A DNA stretch of 64,000 nucleotides, taken from contig NZ_AXVA01000026.1 in NCBI RefSeq assembly GCF_000482325.1, positions 1 through 64,000 on the forward strand. Direction: 5' to 3'. Within the stretch, counting starts at the first letter, position 1. Each line of letters opens with the position of its first letter. This DNA comes from Bacillus sp. UNC438CL73TsuS30. GTDB lineage: Bacteria > Bacillota > Bacilli > Bacillales > Cytobacillaceae. Both the position numbers and the translations under genes were made by a program. The notes beneath the pieces were generated by a model. It was not told the origin of the DNA, searched no databases, and worked only from the letters and a program-made list of their open reading frames with translations. Shown here one piece after another: positions 41,929 through 49,872 of the stretch.

Positions 41929-42306
41929 ATGATGAAAGTTATCTCAACAAATAAAGCACCGCAAGCGATTGGGCCATACTCGCAAGCCATTCGAGTAGAT
42001 GGATTTCTATTTCTTTCGGGGCAGATCCCGCTTGATCCCGAAACGGGAGAGGTAGTTCAAAAGGATATTAGACTTCAAACCGAGCAGGTTTTAAAGAATA
42101 TTCAGGGCATTTTAGAAGAGGAAGATTATTTACTTACGAATATCGTGAAAACGACTATTTTTATAAAAGATATGAATGATTTCCCTGTTATTAACGAAGA
42201 GTACAGTCAATTTATGCAGGGGCATAACCCTGCACGGTCTACTGTGGAGGTAAGCCGTCTTCCTAAAGATGTGATGATCGAAATTGAAGCTATTGCTAAG
42301 AAATAA
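41929..42306 (+). CDS. ridA: RidA-family 2-aminoacrylate deaminase
   Basis: 126 residues. MKVISTNKAPQAIGPYSQAI is the classic RidA N-terminus, and the substrate-binding arginine (NPARSTVEV) and ELIDA-like EIEAIAK end are present. RidA hydrolyses 2-aminoacrylate, the intermediate that escapes from cysteine desulfhydrases and C-S lyases, so its place in this island is chemically sensible. ATGATG start after GGAAGAG; the second ATG (41932) may be used. Confidence 0.93.
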   Translation: MMKVISTNKAPQAIGPYSQAIRVDGFLFLSGQIPLDPETGEVVQKDIRLQTEQVLKNIQGILEEEDYLLTNIVKTTIFIKDMNDFPVINEEYSQFMQGHNPARSTVEVSRLPKDVMIEIEAIAKK

Positions 42307-42416
42307 ATTTTGTGTTCTAAAGTTTTCCCGTACTTAGGATCTTCACGTATACTTTGGTCAATATGGCTTTGAAAATCGCGAGTAAGTTAATCCAAGCTGT
42401 ATTTCAATCATGAGAA

Positions 42417-42447
42417 AATCCTTCCTTTTTAAGGAAGGATTTTTTTT
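42417..42447 (+). terminator. intrinsic terminator of the sulfide-oxidation operon
   Basis: AATCCTTCC (42417) pairs with GGAAGGATT (42433) and is followed by a run of T residues. Confidence 0.93.
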
Positions 42448-42484
42448 CGGATATGAGATGAATTTTTTCAGATTTGCTAATAGG
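42441..42484 (+). promoter_or_regulatory. possible upstream activator sequence, copy D (diverged)
   Basis: TTTTTTTCGGATATGAGATG, AATTTTTTCAGATTTGCTAA and T align with copy C (TTTTTTTGAATAATTAAG... CAAATTTGGGAAT) with substitutions. It lies about 75 bp before the -24 box at 42554. Confidence 0.4.
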
Positions 42485-42504
42485 GGGCAAAAGCAAAATT
42501 GAAC

Positions 42505-42529
42505 GAATACAGCAGAGGTCGCTGTATTC
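42505..42529. promoter_or_regulatory. 9-bp perfect inverted repeat, candidate operator
   Basis: GAATACAGC-AGAGGTC-GCTGTATTC without a T-run, centred about 40 bp upstream of the sigma-54 promoter at 42554. It looks like a protein-binding site rather than a terminator, and is absent from the other promoters in the island. Confidence 0.5.
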
Positions 42530-42553
42530 ATGCTTAAGGATCATTTTTATGGT

Positions 42554-42569
42554 TGGCATGGTTTTTGCA
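42554..42569 (+). promoter_or_regulatory. sigma-54 promoter of the patB remnant / cysteine dioxygenase operon
   Basis: TTGGCATGGTTTTTGCAAT contains TGGCAT-N5-TTGCAA. Its first downstream reading frame is a broken patB; the first intact gene is the cysteine dioxygenase at 42788. Confidence 0.85.
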
Positions 42570-42611
42570 ATATAGTTTGGTGTAAAGAGTTAATTAGTTA
42601 GGGGGAGCAAA

Positions 42612-42786
42612 ATGATTTATCAGGAAATTAACCGGATTTATTACAGCATGCGAAAAGTAGGATGACCTTGAGACACGCTTTGGTGTAAATGATGTCCTGC
42701 CCATGTAGGGGGCAGACATGGATTTTAAGGCACCACCTGCTGTGATTGAAACCTTAAAGGAACTGGTTACATTGAGGAGGAATTAG
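42612..42786 (+). pseudogene. 5' remnant of a PatB/MalY C-S lyase gene
   Basis: After GGGGGAG an ATG opens a frame resembling the PatB N-terminus (INR...YYSMRK). A 1-bp shift near 42655 and a TAG where Trp is expected interrupt it. In the shifted frame DDLETRFGVNDVLPM, then a second TAG at the expected Trp, then GADMDFKAPPAVIETLKELV match PatB/MalY (consensus DVLPMWVADMDFKAP). Only about 55 codons remain before the next gene. It sits exactly between a sigma-54 promoter and the cysteine dioxygenase, so a former patB-led operon has lost its first gene by internal deletion. Confidence 0.8.
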
Positions 42787-42787
42787 G

Positions 42788-43372
42788 ATGGATCACAGGA
42801 ATAAATATGATTTCAAAGATTTTGTTGAGGATATGACCGATATGGTTGAACGGAGTCATAATGATAAAATTTGTGTTTTGGAAGCGGAAAGGTTAGTTGG
42901 TAAATTAATTCAATCCCATTCCTGGCTGCCTGCCGAGAAGAGAAGGCCAAGTGATGGGGGATACTCGCGGCATCCGTTGTATTGTGATCCAAAGGATCGT
43001 TTCGAAGTGATCGCGCTCGTCTGGAAGCCCGGCCAGAAGACCACGCTTCATGATCACGATGAAACATGGGGCGCAGAAGGGGTTGTAGCGGGTCAGATCA
43101 AAGTTACGAATTATATCCGATTAGAGGAATTATCAGGGGGAAAAATCGTTAAGTTGGAGCAGACGGATACCATCGTTGTAAACGAGCAGAATACAGGGAC
43201 GCTATTGCCTCCAGCCGACTGTCATATTTTAGAGGGGGTGGGGGATTATCCCGCCATCACCATCCATGTTTATGGAAAGCAATTGAGGAAATTCCGGGAA
43301 TTCACTCCGTTAGAAGAAGAAGAAGGGCTCTATCTGGCACAAGAAAAGTATGTGGAATACACCGCTGTATAG
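42788..43372 (+). CDS. cysteine dioxygenase-family cupin enzyme
   Basis: 194 residues. The iron-binding histidines of thiol dioxygenases are visible: His88 and His90 (TTLHDHDETWG) and His146 (PADCHILEG), followed by ITIHVYG. The family oxidises cysteine (or 3-mercaptopropionate) with O2 to the sulfinate. GGAGGA precedes the ATG at 42788. The aminotransferase downstream could deaminate cysteine sulfinate to sulfinylpyruvate, which decays to pyruvate and sulfite. Exact thiol specificity is not decidable here. Confidence 0.85.
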   Translation: MDHRNKYDFKDFVEDMTDMVERSHNDKICVLEAERLVGKLIQSHSWLPAEKRRPSDGGYSRHPLYCDPKDRFEVIALVWKPGQKTTLHDHDETWGAEGVVAGQIKVTNYIRLEELSGGKIVKLEQTDTIVVNEQNTGTLLPPADCHILEGVGDYPAITIHVYGKQLRKFREFTPLEEEEGLYLAQEKYVEYTAV

Positions 43373-43419
43373 GCTGTGATCCGGATTGACTAGAATTTAT
43401 TACCACGAGGAGGAGAGCC

Positions 43420-44727
43420 ATGTTAAACCCGTTAGCTAAAGAATTAAATCATACGATAGAAAAAAATGTTGCACATGTTTATCAAATGTTATCTTCGCTT
43501 GGGAAGTCCCTGTATTTTCCAAGAGGAATTGTAAGTCAGAGTGGAGAGGCCCGTGAAAAGGCCCATACCTTTAATGCAACGATTGGGACTGCCACAAAAA
43601 AAGGAAGTCCCATGTACTTGGAGGCTTTACAAAGCAAACTAGCAGCGTTTGATCCAAAGGATTTATATCCTTATGCTCCTCCAACAGGAAAAATGGAGTT
43701 ACGAACGATCTGGAAAGAAAAATTAATGAAGGAAAATCCCTCATTAGGCGAAAAGAAATTGGGTCTCCCTATTGTCACCAACGGTCTAACGCATGGATTA
43801 AGCATTGTGGCTGACTTATTTGTGGAAAAGGGGGATCCAATCATTCTGCCCAATTTGTTTTGGGATAATTATCACTTAACGTTTGATGTACGACACGGAA
43901 GCCAAACCATAACCTACCCTCTTTTTACAAGCACAGGTACGTTTCATGTAGAAGCGATGGAAGAAGCCATGATGCAATGCGGCAAGTCCAAGTTAATTTT
44001 AGTGATGAATTTCCCGAATAATCCAACAGGATACACTCCATATGAAGAAGAAGTGGCCAAGATTATTGAGGCGATTATAAGGGTAGCGAATTCAGGTATT
44101 GATCTCGTTGTGGTAGCCGATGATGCGTACTTTGGACAGTTTTATGAGGATTCAATAAAAGAATCGATTTTTTCACGGTTAGTTGGTGTTCATCCACGTG
44201 TACTTCCAATCAAGGTAGATGGCGCAACGAAAGAAGAATACGCATGGGGGTTTCGGGTTGGATTTCTGACCTTTGGCATTCAGAATCCGGAAGTTTTAGA
44301 AGCTTTAGAGGAAAAGACTTTGGCTTCGATTCGAAGCACGATTTCCTGTTGTCCGCACCCTTCGCAAACCTTTATTTTAGATGTTCTTCAGCATCCAAAT
44401 TTTGAGGTCCAACGAAAGGACCATTTTCAAGTAATGAAATCGCGTTGGCAAAGAATTAAAGAGATTGTAAGCAGTAAAAAGTATATGGATGCATTTGAGG
44501 CCTATCCTTTTAATTCGGGTTATTTTGTCTGTCTCCGTATCAAGCAGGTGGATGCGGAGTCCCTTCGGAAATATTTAATTGATCAATATGGGGTAGGTAC
44601 CATTTCGTTTGGACAGCAGAATCTCCGGATTGCTTTTTCAAGTGTTGAAGTAGAGGATTTACAACAACTTTTTGAATGTATTTATCAAGCCAGTAAGGAA
44701 CTAGAGACGAATTTGGTCAAATTATAG
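43420..44727 (+). CDS. class I/II PLP aminotransferase, possibly acting on cysteine sulfinate or aspartate
   Basis: 435 residues. LYPYAPPTGKMELRTIWKEK, ILVMNFPNNPTGYTPYEEEV, LVVVADDAYFGQFYED and the PLP-lysine region VDGATKEEYAWGFRVGF identify an aspartate-aminotransferase-fold enzyme of an uncommon subgroup. Between the cysteine dioxygenase and pyruvate carboxylase genes, a cysteine sulfinate/aspartate transaminase giving pyruvate plus sulfite (or using oxaloacetate) would fit. This is inference. Start ATG after GAGGAGGAG. Confidence 0.82.
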   Translation: MLNPLAKELNHTIEKNVAHVYQMLSSLGKSLYFPRGIVSQSGEAREKAHTFNATIGTATKKGSPMYLEALQSKLAAFDPKDLYPYAPPTGKMELRTIWKEKLMKENPSLGEKKLGLPIVTNGLTHGLSIVADLFVEKGDPIILPNLFWDNYHLTFDVRHGSQTITYPLFTSTGTFHVEAMEEAMMQCGKSKLILVMNFPNNPTGYTPYEEEVAKIIEAIIRVANSGIDLVVVADDAYFGQFYEDSIKESIFSRLVGVHPRVLPIKVDGATKEEYAWGFRVGFLTFGIQNPEVLEALEEKTLASIRSTISCCPHPSQTFILDVLQHPNFEVQRKDHFQVMKSRWQRIKEIVSSKKYMDAFEAYPFNSGYFVCLRIKQVDAESLRKYLIDQYGVGTISFGQQNLRIAFSSVEVEDLQQLFECIYQASKELETNLVKL

Positions 44728-44779
44728 ATAAGAGATTACTATTTACTAAGTTTATAGATCATAAGGAGAAGGTAGAAAT

Positions 44780-47700
44780 ATGACTCGAAAAATTAACAAA
44801 GTGTTAGTGGCAAACCGAGGGGAAATTGCGATTCGTATCTTTCGTGCGTGCACAGAGCTAAGTATCCGGACTGTAGCCATTTATTCCAATGAAGATGCAG
44901 GATCTTTTCATCGCTATAAAGCGGATGAAGCGTATTTAATTGGAAAAGGGAAAAAGCCAATTGAAGCCTATTTAGACATTGAAGGAATCATTGAACTGGC
45001 CAAAACACATGAAGTAGATGCCATTCACCCAGGGTATGGGTTTTTGTCGGAAAATATTCAATTCGCCAAACGTTGTGAAGAAGAGGGTATCATCTTTATT
45101 GGTCCACAATCCAGACATCTTGATCAATTTGGTGATAAGGTGAAAGCTCGTTATCAAGCCCTCCAAGCTAATATTCCCGTGATCCCTGGGAGCGATGGTC
45201 CAATTTCAAGTCAGGATGAAGCAGAAACGTTCGGCCGAGACTTTGGTTATCCTCTTATGATTAAAGCCGCATTGGGTGGTGGCGGCCGTGGTATGCGTAT
45301 TGTTCGAAGTGCGGATGAATTAAAAGAAGCTTATGAACGTGCTAAGTCTGAGGCAAAGACTGCGTTTGGGAATGATGAGGTTTATATCGAAAAATTTATT
45401 GAAAACCCTAAGCATATTGAAGTACAGATTTTGGGTGATCAAGACGGCAACATCGTTCATTTATATGAACGTGATTGTTCGATCCAGCGCCGACATCAAA
45501 AGGTAGTGGAAATCGCACCGAGTGTTACCTTATCGGAAAAATTGCGTAAACAAATTTGCGAGGCAGCTATTCGATTAATGGCAAACGTTGGCTATCAAAA
45601 TGCCGGAACCGTAGAGTTCCTTGTGTCAGGAGAAGCGTTTTATTTCATTGAAGTGAATCCACGAGTTCAGGTGGAACATACGATTACTGAAATGATTACA
45701 GGAATTGATATTGTTCAGTCGCAAATTCTCATTGCAGATGGATATTCCTTACACAGTAAGGAAATGGGGATTCCTTTTCAGGATGACATACAAATCAATG
45801 GATTTGCGATTCAATCACGGGTGACGACAGAAGATCCACTCAACCATTTTATGCCGGACACAGGGAAAATTATGGCGTTCCGTTCAGGTGGCGGGTTTGG
45901 TGTTCGTTTGGATGCTGGAAATGGGTTTCAAGGGGCGGTCATCACTCCTTATTATGATTCCTTGCTCGTAAAAGTAACAACATGGGCAGATACGTTTGAG
46001 AAGGCGGCTTCTAAAATGCTGCGTAACCTTCGTGAATTTCGTATCCGTGGGATTAAAACGAACCTTCCTTATTTGGAGAATGTGGTCAAGCACGAAAAGT
46101 TTTTAAAGGGTGACTTTGACACGTCCTTTATTGATACGACACCAGAATTATTCCTATTCCCAAAAAGCAAGGACCGTGGGACAAAATTGCTGACGTATAT
46201 CGGGAATGTCACAGTAAATGGGTTCCCTGGCATCGAGAAAAAGAAGAAGCCGGTATTTACAAAACCCTCCTTACCTAAGACCATCAACTCTGAACCGATT
46301 CGATTTGGTACGAAACAAATTTTGGATGCTAAGGGTGCTGATGGTGTCATCAAGTGGATTCAGGAACAAAAAGAAGTATTGTTAACCGACACGACCTTTC
46401 GTGATGCCCATCAATCTCTGCTGGCAACCAGGATACGGACCAATGATTTAGTGCGAATTGCAGAGCCAACGGCACGCTTAGCTCCTCACCTTTTTTCGGT
46501 AGAAATGTGGGGCGGTGCTACATTTGATGTATCGTATCGTTTTTTACATGAGGATCCATGGGACCGGTTATTCCAATTACGCAAGAAAATGCCCAATCTA
46601 TTATTCCAAATGCTTCTTCGTTCTTCCAATGCTGTTGGTTATAAAAACTATCCTGACAATGTCATTAAAAAATTCGTTGAAGAATCAGCAAATGCCGGAA
46701 TTGACGTGTTCCGAATTTTTGATAGTTTAAATTGGGTGAAAGGCATGTCATTAGCGATTGATACTGTAAGAGAAAGCGGTAAAATTGCCGAGGCAGCCAT
46801 GTGTTATACAGGAGACATTTTAGATTCGACGAGAAGAAAGTATGATTTGGATTATTATAAACAGCTTGCGAAAGAGTTAGAAAAATCGGGGGCCCATATT
46901 TTAGGGATTAAAGATATGGCTGGATTATTAAAGCCGCAAGCGGCTTATGAGTTAATCTCGTCCCTAAAGGAAACGGTAGACATTCCGATTCATCTGCACA
47001 GCCATGATACAAGCGGCAACGGAATTTATATGTATGCGAAGGCCATCGAGGCGGGTGTGGATATTATCGATACAGCCATTAGTTCGATGGCGGGTTTAAC
47101 CTCGCAGCCAAGTGCGAATTCGTTATTTTATGCGTTAGAGGGTCAGGAAAGGAAACCAAATATCGATATTCAGAGTCTTGAGAAGCTCTCCTATTATTGG
47201 GAAGATGTTCGTAAGTATTATCAACCTTTTGAAAGTGGAATGATCGCACCGCATACAGAGGTATATGTTCACGAAATGCCCGGAGGTCAATACAGCAACT
47301 TGCAGCAACAGGCCAAATCAGTGGGATTAGGGGATCGCTGGGATGAAGTAAAAGAGATGTATTCAAGGGTGAATCATTTATTTGGAGATCTCGTCAAAGT
47401 AACCCCTTCTTCCAAAGTCGTTGGTGATATGGCCCTATTTATGGTTCAAAACAATCTTACGGAGCAGGATGTTTACGAGCGCGGAGAAACAATCGATTTC
47501 CCGGATTCGGTGATTGAACTATTTGAAGGATCTTTAGGTCAGCCTTATGAAGGTTTCCCAAAAGAACTTCAACGCATTGTTCTGAAAGGGAAAGAGCCGA
47601 TTACGGTTCGTCCCGGAGAACGACTAGAAGAGGTTGACTTTGAACAAATAGAAAAAACGCTTTTTTCTTCGCTGAACCGTCCTGTTACCAGTCAAGAAGC

Positions 47701-48220
47701 GATTGCTTATGCCTTATATCCAAAAGTATTTATCGATTATCAGAAGACCGTTGAACAATTTGGGAATATTTCCGTTTTAGACACACCTACTTTCTTATAC
47801 GGAATGCGCCTTGGCGAAGAAATAGAAATTGAAATTGAAAAAGGGAAAACGTTGATTGTTAAGCTTGTCTCCATTGGTGAGGCTGGGCAGGATGGCATAC
47901 GTACGGTGTATTTTGAGTTAAATGGTCAATCCCGTGAAGTCATGATTAAAGATGAGGGTATTAAGACCACTATCCTTTCTAGACAGAAAGCTGATTTAAC
48001 GAATTTAAACCATCTGGGAGCTACTATGCCGGGTACGATTATCAAAGTATTGGTGCAAAAGGGAGAAACGGTCTCAAAAGGTGATCATCTCATCATTACC
48101 GAAGCGATGAAGATGGAGACCACCATTCAAGCACCATTCGACGGAATCATAAGAGATATTTATGTGAAAAGTGGGGAAGCCATTCAACAAGGGGATTTGC
48201 TTATTGAGGTAAGCCAATAA
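44780..48220 (+). CDS. pyc: pyruvate carboxylase
   Basis: 1146 residues, matching the ~1148 of Bacillus PycA. Order: biotin carboxylase with KVLVANRGEIAIRIFRACTE and ATP-grasp glycine loop GGGGRGMR; carboxyltransferase beginning LLTDTTFRDAHQSLLATR; tetramerisation region; C-terminal biotin carrier with EAMKMET. It makes oxaloacetate from pyruvate, HCO3- and ATP. Usually this gene lies near ftsW or cta genes in Bacillus; here it ends the cysteine dioxygenase operon (52 bp after the aminotransferase), suggesting anaplerosis during growth on pyruvate-yielding amino acids, and possibly a second genomic copy. Confidence 0.96.
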   Translation: MTRKINKVLVANRGEIAIRIFRACTELSIRTVAIYSNEDAGSFHRYKADEAYLIGKGKKPIEAYLDIEGIIELAKTHEVDAIHPGYGFLSENIQFAKRCEEEGIIFIGPQSRHLDQFGDKVKARYQALQANIPVIPGSDGPISSQDEAETFGRDFGYPLMIKAALGGGGRGMRIVRSADELKEAYERAKSEAKTAFGNDEVYIEKFIENPKHIEVQILGDQDGNIVHLYERDCSIQRRHQKVVEIAPSVTLSEKLRKQICEAAIRLMANVGYQNAGTVEFLVSGEAFYFIEVNPRVQVEHTITEMITGIDIVQSQILIADGYSLHSKEMGIPFQDDIQINGFAIQSRVTTEDPLNHFMPDTGKIMAFRSGGGFGVRLDAGNGFQGAVITPYYDSLLVKVTTWADTFEKAASKMLRNLREFRIRGIKTNLPYLENVVKHEKFLKGDFDTSFIDTTPELFLFPKSKDRGTKLLTYIGNVTVNGFPGIEKKKKPVFTKPSLPKTINSEPIRFGTKQILDAKGADGVIKWIQEQKEVLLTDTTFRDAHQSLLATRIRTNDLVRIAEPTARLAPHLFSVEMWGGATFDVSYRFLHEDPWDRLFQLRKKMPNLLFQMLLRSSNAVGYKNYPDNVIKKFVEESANAGIDVFRIFDSLNWVKGMSLAIDTVRESGKIAEAAMCYTGDILDSTRRKYDLDYYKQLAKELEKSGAHILGIKDMAGLLKPQAAYELISSLKETVDIPIHLHSHDTSGNGIYMYAKAIEAGVDIIDTAISSMAGLTSQPSANSLFYALEGQERKPNIDIQSLEKLSYYWEDVRKYYQPFESGMIAPHTEVYVHEMPGGQYSNLQQQAKSVGLGDRWDEVKEMYSRVNHLFGDLVKVTPSSKVVGDMALFMVQNNLTEQDVYERGETIDFPDSVIELFEGSLGQPYEGFPKELQRIVLKGKEPITVRPGERLEEVDFEQIEKTLFSSLNRPVTSQEAIAYALYPKVFIDYQKTVEQFGNISVLDTPTFLYGMRLGEEIEIEIEKGKTLIVKLVSIGEAGQDGIRTVYFELNGQSREVMIKDEGIKTTILSRQKADLTNLNHLGATMPGTIIKVLVQKGETVSKGDHLIITEAMKMETTIQAPFDGIIRDIYVKSGEAIQQGDLLIEVSQ

Positions 48221-48246
48221 ATCCTTTCCAGAAAGCATAAATCGCC

Positions 48247-48275
48247 CATAGGGACGGTCAGCCGTCCCTGTGGCA
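48247..48275. repeat. short GGGACGG hairpin
   Basis: TAGGGACGG-TCA-GCCGTCCCTGTGG: a compact member of the GGGACGGTTCT hairpin family with almost no spacer, just after pyc. May also serve as a terminator, although no T-run follows. Confidence 0.55.
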
Positions 48276-48431
48276 TTAGAGTTTTGCATTCTTTAGCGTT
48301 TTTAGTTCCTTTAACCTTTCTTGGATGAACTCAATTTGATCTTCGGTAATTATAAAATCGGTAAGACGGTCCTCAAAATGCGCAATTCGTTCATCTAACT
48401 CCTCTATTGTAATGCTATCAGGATTCCTCAT
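48276..48431 (-). CDS. small acidic coiled-coil-like protein, 51 aa
   Basis: A 51-codon minus-strand gene: starts RNPDSITIEELDERIAHFED and ends with QERLKELKTLKNAKL. Highly charged, heptad-like leucine/isoleucine spacing, no cysteine or membrane segment. AGGAGTGG lies about 10 nt before the ATG. Not a recognised family. Its 3' end touches the hairpin at 48247. Supported by composition and ribosome site only. Confidence 0.5.
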   Translation of the reverse strand: MRNPDSITIEELDERIAHFEDRLTDFIITEDQIEFIQERLKELKTLKNAKL

Positions 48432-48723
48432 AAACCTACCACTCCTTATATTTTCATGAAAAATATGGTCATTTTATTAATCATTTTTCGACCGCGAATA
48501 AACTATTTAAATAGTACTATAAATTTCATATATAAAAAATTGATAAAATTCCAAAAAATTCGACATTACCGCTAATCGTGTCGAAAACTAAAATGATAAA
48601 ATATAGGTGTTTACGGATGTTATCACTTACAATTAAAGGTAAATGAACAAGAGCCTAGATACATATATGTACCTAAAAGCTGTAAGTATGAAGAAAATCC
48701 CATTATTTTAAGGAGAAGAAAAT

Positions 48724-49812
48724 ATGGAAAAAAAGAAGATTCTCTTAGCCTTACAGGGCGGAGGGGCGCATGGAGCGTTTACTTGGGGAGTACTCGATCG
48801 ATTGCTTGAAGAAGAAAACTTAGAAATTGCGGCTGTATCTGGGACGAGTGCGGGGGCGGTTAACGCAACCGTATTGGCCTATGGATTGACGATTGGAAAC
48901 AGGCAAACAGCGCGCGAGATGCTTAACTTATTTTGGCGTAAAAACGCAGAAGCAGGAATGTTTTCTCCGATTCAACCGACATGGTTCGATCGGATGGTGA
49001 GTCCTGGAAATATGGATTTCAATCCGCTCTATCAAACATGGGGAATCATTACTTCGTTCCTCTCCCCTTATCAGCTCAATCCATTCGATTTTAACCCGCT
49101 TAAGAATACACTGAATGAAATGATTGATTTTGAGAAGGTCCGTAACAATCAGAAAATAAAGCTTTTCTTATCTGCTACGAATGTGAGGACCTCACAAGTT
49201 AAAGTGTTTGATACCGATGAAATTACCGTCGATACCGTCCTAGCCTCAGCGTGCTTGCCGCAAGTCTTTAAAGCGGTTGAAATCGACGGAGAGCATTATT
49301 GGGACGGTGGTTATGTAGGGAATCCTGCTCTTTACCCTCTGTTATGGGACCATGATTGTAATGATTTAATGGTTGTTCAAATTAACCCGACCAATTTCCC
49401 CAAGCTGCCAACAACGGCTCATGATATTGTTGACCGTGCAACCGACATCGGTTTTAATGCTAGTTTAATGCGTGAAATACGTTTCATCAATGGGTTAAAT
49501 CGACTTGTTGATCATGGATTTGATTACGATGGTGAATTGGAGAAAGTATATATTCATTTTATTAATACAGGTGAAGGGTTGAACCATTTAAATGGTTCAA
49601 GCAAATTGAATGTTTCGTGGGATTATCTCACTTACTTGCGTGATTTCGGCCGAAAAAATGCGGATTCATGGATCAAGGAAAATTACGATAAGATTGGCGT
49701 CGAGTCAACATTTGATGTTGAAAAGTTTTTTGGTTCGGACTCCCCTGAGGCCCAAACTTTCATCCTTCCCGGCAGGAAAAAAGCCCGACCGTTTGATTGC
49801 TTTTTCCAATAA
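48724..49812 (+). CDS. patatin-like phospholipase
   Basis: 362 residues. Oxyanion-hole loop LALQGGGAHGAFTWGVLDRL, nucleophile GTSAG (VSGTSAGAVNATVLAYG), and the catalytic aspartate in YWDGGYVGNPALYPL form the Ser-Asp dyad of patatin lipases. No signal peptide, so probably cytosolic or membrane-associated. Substrate (phospholipid, acyl-CoA or PHB-like ester) unknown. AAGGAGAAG precedes the ATG; monocistronic, with a GGGACGGTTCT hairpin downstream. Confidence 0.92.
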   Translation: MEKKKILLALQGGGAHGAFTWGVLDRLLEEENLEIAAVSGTSAGAVNATVLAYGLTIGNRQTAREMLNLFWRKNAEAGMFSPIQPTWFDRMVSPGNMDFNPLYQTWGIITSFLSPYQLNPFDFNPLKNTLNEMIDFEKVRNNQKIKLFLSATNVRTSQVKVFDTDEITVDTVLASACLPQVFKAVEIDGEHYWDGGYVGNPALYPLLWDHDCNDLMVVQINPTNFPKLPTTAHDIVDRATDIGFNASLMREIRFINGLNRLVDHGFDYDGELEKVYIHFINTGEGLNHLNGSSKLNVSWDYLTYLRDFGRKNADSWIKENYDKIGVESTFDVEKFFGSDSPEAQTFILPGRKKARPFDCFFQ

Positions 49813-49819
49813 GTGGACC

Positions 49820-49872
49820 ATTGGGACGGTTCTGATGGCATTTTTGAACCAAGAGAACCATCCCTGTGGCTT
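49820..49872. repeat. GGGACGGTTCT hairpin between convergent genes
   Basis: TTGGGACGGTTCTGATGGC faces AAGAGAACCATCCCTGTGG. It lies exactly between the ends of the patatin gene and the convergent kinase gene and could terminate both. Confidence 0.65.
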
